The notes under the pieces are model-generated. The model ran no database searches, was not told the DNA's origin, and saw only the letters and a program-made list of their open reading frames with translations. Source: Pseudomonas sp. PGPPP3 (GTDB lineage: Bacteria; Pseudomonadota; Gammaproteobacteria; Pseudomonadales; Pseudomonadaceae). Taken from it: a stretch of DNA of 8,538 nucleotides. The position numbers and the translations under genes were made by a program. The DNA is taken from positions 1-8,538 of the forward strand of contig NKIE01000099.1 in NCBI GenBank assembly GCA_002256055.1. Reading direction: 5' to 3'. This document shows, piece after piece, positions 7,051-8,538 of the stretch. Each line of letters opens with the position of its first letter. Positions within the stretch are counted from its first letter, which is position 1.

Positions 7051-8538
7051 ATGAAGCGACTGTTGGCACATTGCGCAGCCTTGTTTCTCGCTTTTGGCTC
7101 GATCATCACCCAGGCTGCCGATGTGTTGCCTGTTAGCTCAGTACAGGGTGTCGCAGGTAACCCGTACCCGCGTATTTGTCTGGTGCTTTCCGGTGGCGGA
7201 GCTCGCGGTGCGGCCCATGTCGGGGTGCTTAAGGTGCTGGAAGAGTACCGAGTGCCGGTCCATTGCATCGCCGGCACTAGCATGGGTTCACTGGTGGGCA
7301 CGGCCTATGCCACTGGCACCTCCATCGATGAGATTGAGCAGACGCTGCAAGGTATTTCCACCGAGTTGCTGTTCAAGGAGGATCCGCCGCGTCGGGAGCA
7401 GACCATGCGCCGCAAGCAGGATGACTACACCATCCTGTCGACTCCGGAGGTCGGCCTGCAAAATGGCCAGGTCAAGCTTGGCAAGGGCCTGGTTACCGGC
7501 GTGCAGCTGGAAACGGTGTTGCGCCAGTTGAGCAAGGCCAAGGGTTACCACCAGTTCGACCAACTGCCGATTCCCTTTCGGGCGGTGGCTACAGATCTGG
7601 TGACCGGCAAGGCGGTGATCTTCAGCGAGGGTGAGTTGGCCAACGTGATGCGCGCCAGCATGTCGGTGCCTGGCGCCGTAGCGCCGGCCGAATTCAATGG
7701 CATGCTCCTCGTGGATGGCATGCTCACCAGCAATTTGCCGGTACAGACCGCCCGCGAGATGGGGGCTGATGTGATCATCGCCGTCAACGTCGGTACGCCC
7801 CTACTCAAACGTGAGGAGCTCAACAGCATTTTCGGGGTCAGCGGGCAAATGCTCAGCATCCTTACCGAGCAGAACGTGCAGGCTTCGCTGGCCTCGTTGA
7901 AGCCCACGGACATCCTGATTTCCCCTGAGCTGGGCGATTTCTCTACCGGTGACTTCGACAACCTGCCGCAGATCGCGCCCTTGGGTGAAGTGGCCGCACG
8001 CAAGATGTCCGTCGCCTTGCAACGCTTGTCCCTGACGCCTGCCGAGTACGCAGCGCTGCGCCAGCGTCAGCTGGTTAGCGTGCGGCCAGATCAGCGGGTG
8101 GTCGATGAGGTGCGTTTTGACAAGCTGCAGCGGGTCAACCCCGAGGTGGCCAAGGCGGCCCTGGAAACCAAGGCTGGCGAGCCGCTGGATCAGCAGAAAC
8201 TCGACGGTGACATGCGTCGTCTCTATGGCACCGGCGATTTCGAACATGTGAATTACCGCCTCAGCGATGAGCAGGACAAGCGCGTGCTGACGGTCGATGC
8301 TGTCGAGAAATCATGGGGGCCGGACTACCTGCGTTTCGGCCTGGGCCTGTCCAGTGATTTTAGCGGCGATGCCTTCTTTAACCTACTCGGCAGCTACCGC
8401 CAGACCTGGTTGAACGAGCAGGGCGCGGAATGGCGCACTGATGTGCAGTTGGGCCACACCAGCGGTATTTACAGCGAGTTCTACCAGCCCTTGAGTGCTG
8501 GTAGCCCGTTCTTCGTCGCCCCCCATGTGGCCCTTGAA
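7051..8538 (+). CDS. plpD: PlpD-type patatin-like phospholipase autotransporter, N-terminal part (runs off right edge)
   Basis: Resembles PlpD, the type Vd secreted phospholipase of Pseudomonas: signal peptide, patatin lipase, POTRA domain and outer-membrane beta-barrel. The first ~22 residues (MKRLLAHCAALFLAFGSIIT, then QA) form a signal peptide with cleavage near A22/A23. The patatin domain runs from about 41 to 250, with oxyanion-hole SGGGARG at 47-53, nucleophile S77 in GTSMG (75-79) and the dyad aspartate D222 in VDGMLTSNLP. About residues 345-420 look like one POTRA repeat (RVVDEVRFDKLQRVNPE, LDQQKLDGDMRRLYGTGDFE). From about 425 alternating strands begin the barrel. The 496 visible residues fall short of the roughly 700 of the family because the window ends. 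The ATG at 7051 has TGAGG at 7041-7045 with a 5-nt spacer. It lies 64 nt after the DUF4105 gene, beyond the stop-codon hairpin. Catalytic residues are intact in the visible part. Confidence 0.92.
   Translation, partial: MKRLLAHCAALFLAFGSIITQAADVLPVSSVQGVAGNPYPRICLVLSGGGARGAAHVGVLKVLEEYRVPVHCIAGTSMGSLVGTAYATGTSIDEIEQTLQGISTELLFKEDPPRREQTMRRKQDDYTILSTPEVGLQNGQVKLGKGLVTGVQLETVLRQLSKAKGYHQFDQLPIPFRAVATDLVTGKAVIFSEGELANVMRASMSVPGAVAPAEFNGMLLVDGMLTSNLPVQTAREMGADVIIAVNVGTPLLKREELNSIFGVSGQMLSILTEQNVQASLASLKPTDILISPELGDFSTGDFDNLPQIAPLGEVAARKMSVALQRLSLTPAEYAALRQRQLVSVRPDQRVVDEVRFDKLQRVNPEVAKAALETKAGEPLDQQKLDGDMRRLYGTGDFEHVNYRLSDEQDKRVLTVDAVEKSWGPDYLRFGLGLSSDFSGDAFFNLLGSYRQTWLNEQGAEWRTDVQLGHTSGIYSEFYQPLSAGSPFFVAPHVALE

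Overview
The window looks like chromosome of a Pseudomonas species, probably a non-aeruginosa fluorescent pseudomonad. This rests on the moderately GC-rich, Pseudomonas-like coding, the arcD-arcA gene order, the rmlB-rmlD-rmlA-rmlC order, and a PlpD-type patatin autotransporter. Species assignment is inference from protein character, not from a search.

Region 1 (1-2184, minus strand) is the front of the arginine deiminase (arc) operon. arcD, the arginine/ornithine antiporter, comes first. arcA, arginine deiminase, follows 16 nt later and runs off the left edge; arcB and arcC would be expected beyond it. Region 2 (2185-2523) is a divergent control region of about 340 bp. It holds an Anr/FNR-like box placed correctly for a class II arcD promoter, a second and better-matching FNR-like box in the middle, and weaker promoter-like elements facing rmlB. 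Region 3 (2524-5931, plus strand) is a complete rmlBDAC operon for dTDP-L-rhamnose. Its four genes are joined by 1-4 nt overlaps, so translational coupling is likely. Region 4 (5970-8538, plus strand) holds a membrane-anchored DUF4105 (Lnb N-terminal-like) protein, a perfect 13-bp inverted repeat that puts that gene's stop codon in the loop, and the first 496 codons of a plpD-like patatin/POTRA/beta-barrel autotransporter that runs off the right edge.

The arc genes bring in arginine and break it down for ATP under oxygen limitation. The rml genes turn glucose-1-phosphate and dTTP into dTDP-L-rhamnose, the activated sugar for LPS core, O-antigen, exopolysaccharide or rhamnolipid. The last two genes are envelope proteins, one of unknown function and one a secreted lipase. 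Most of the window is well-known housekeeping and accessory biology, and I see no clear new system. The points most worth a second look are the two-box intergenic region, the stop-codon hairpin, and the uncharacterised DUF4105 gene between rmlC and plpD.
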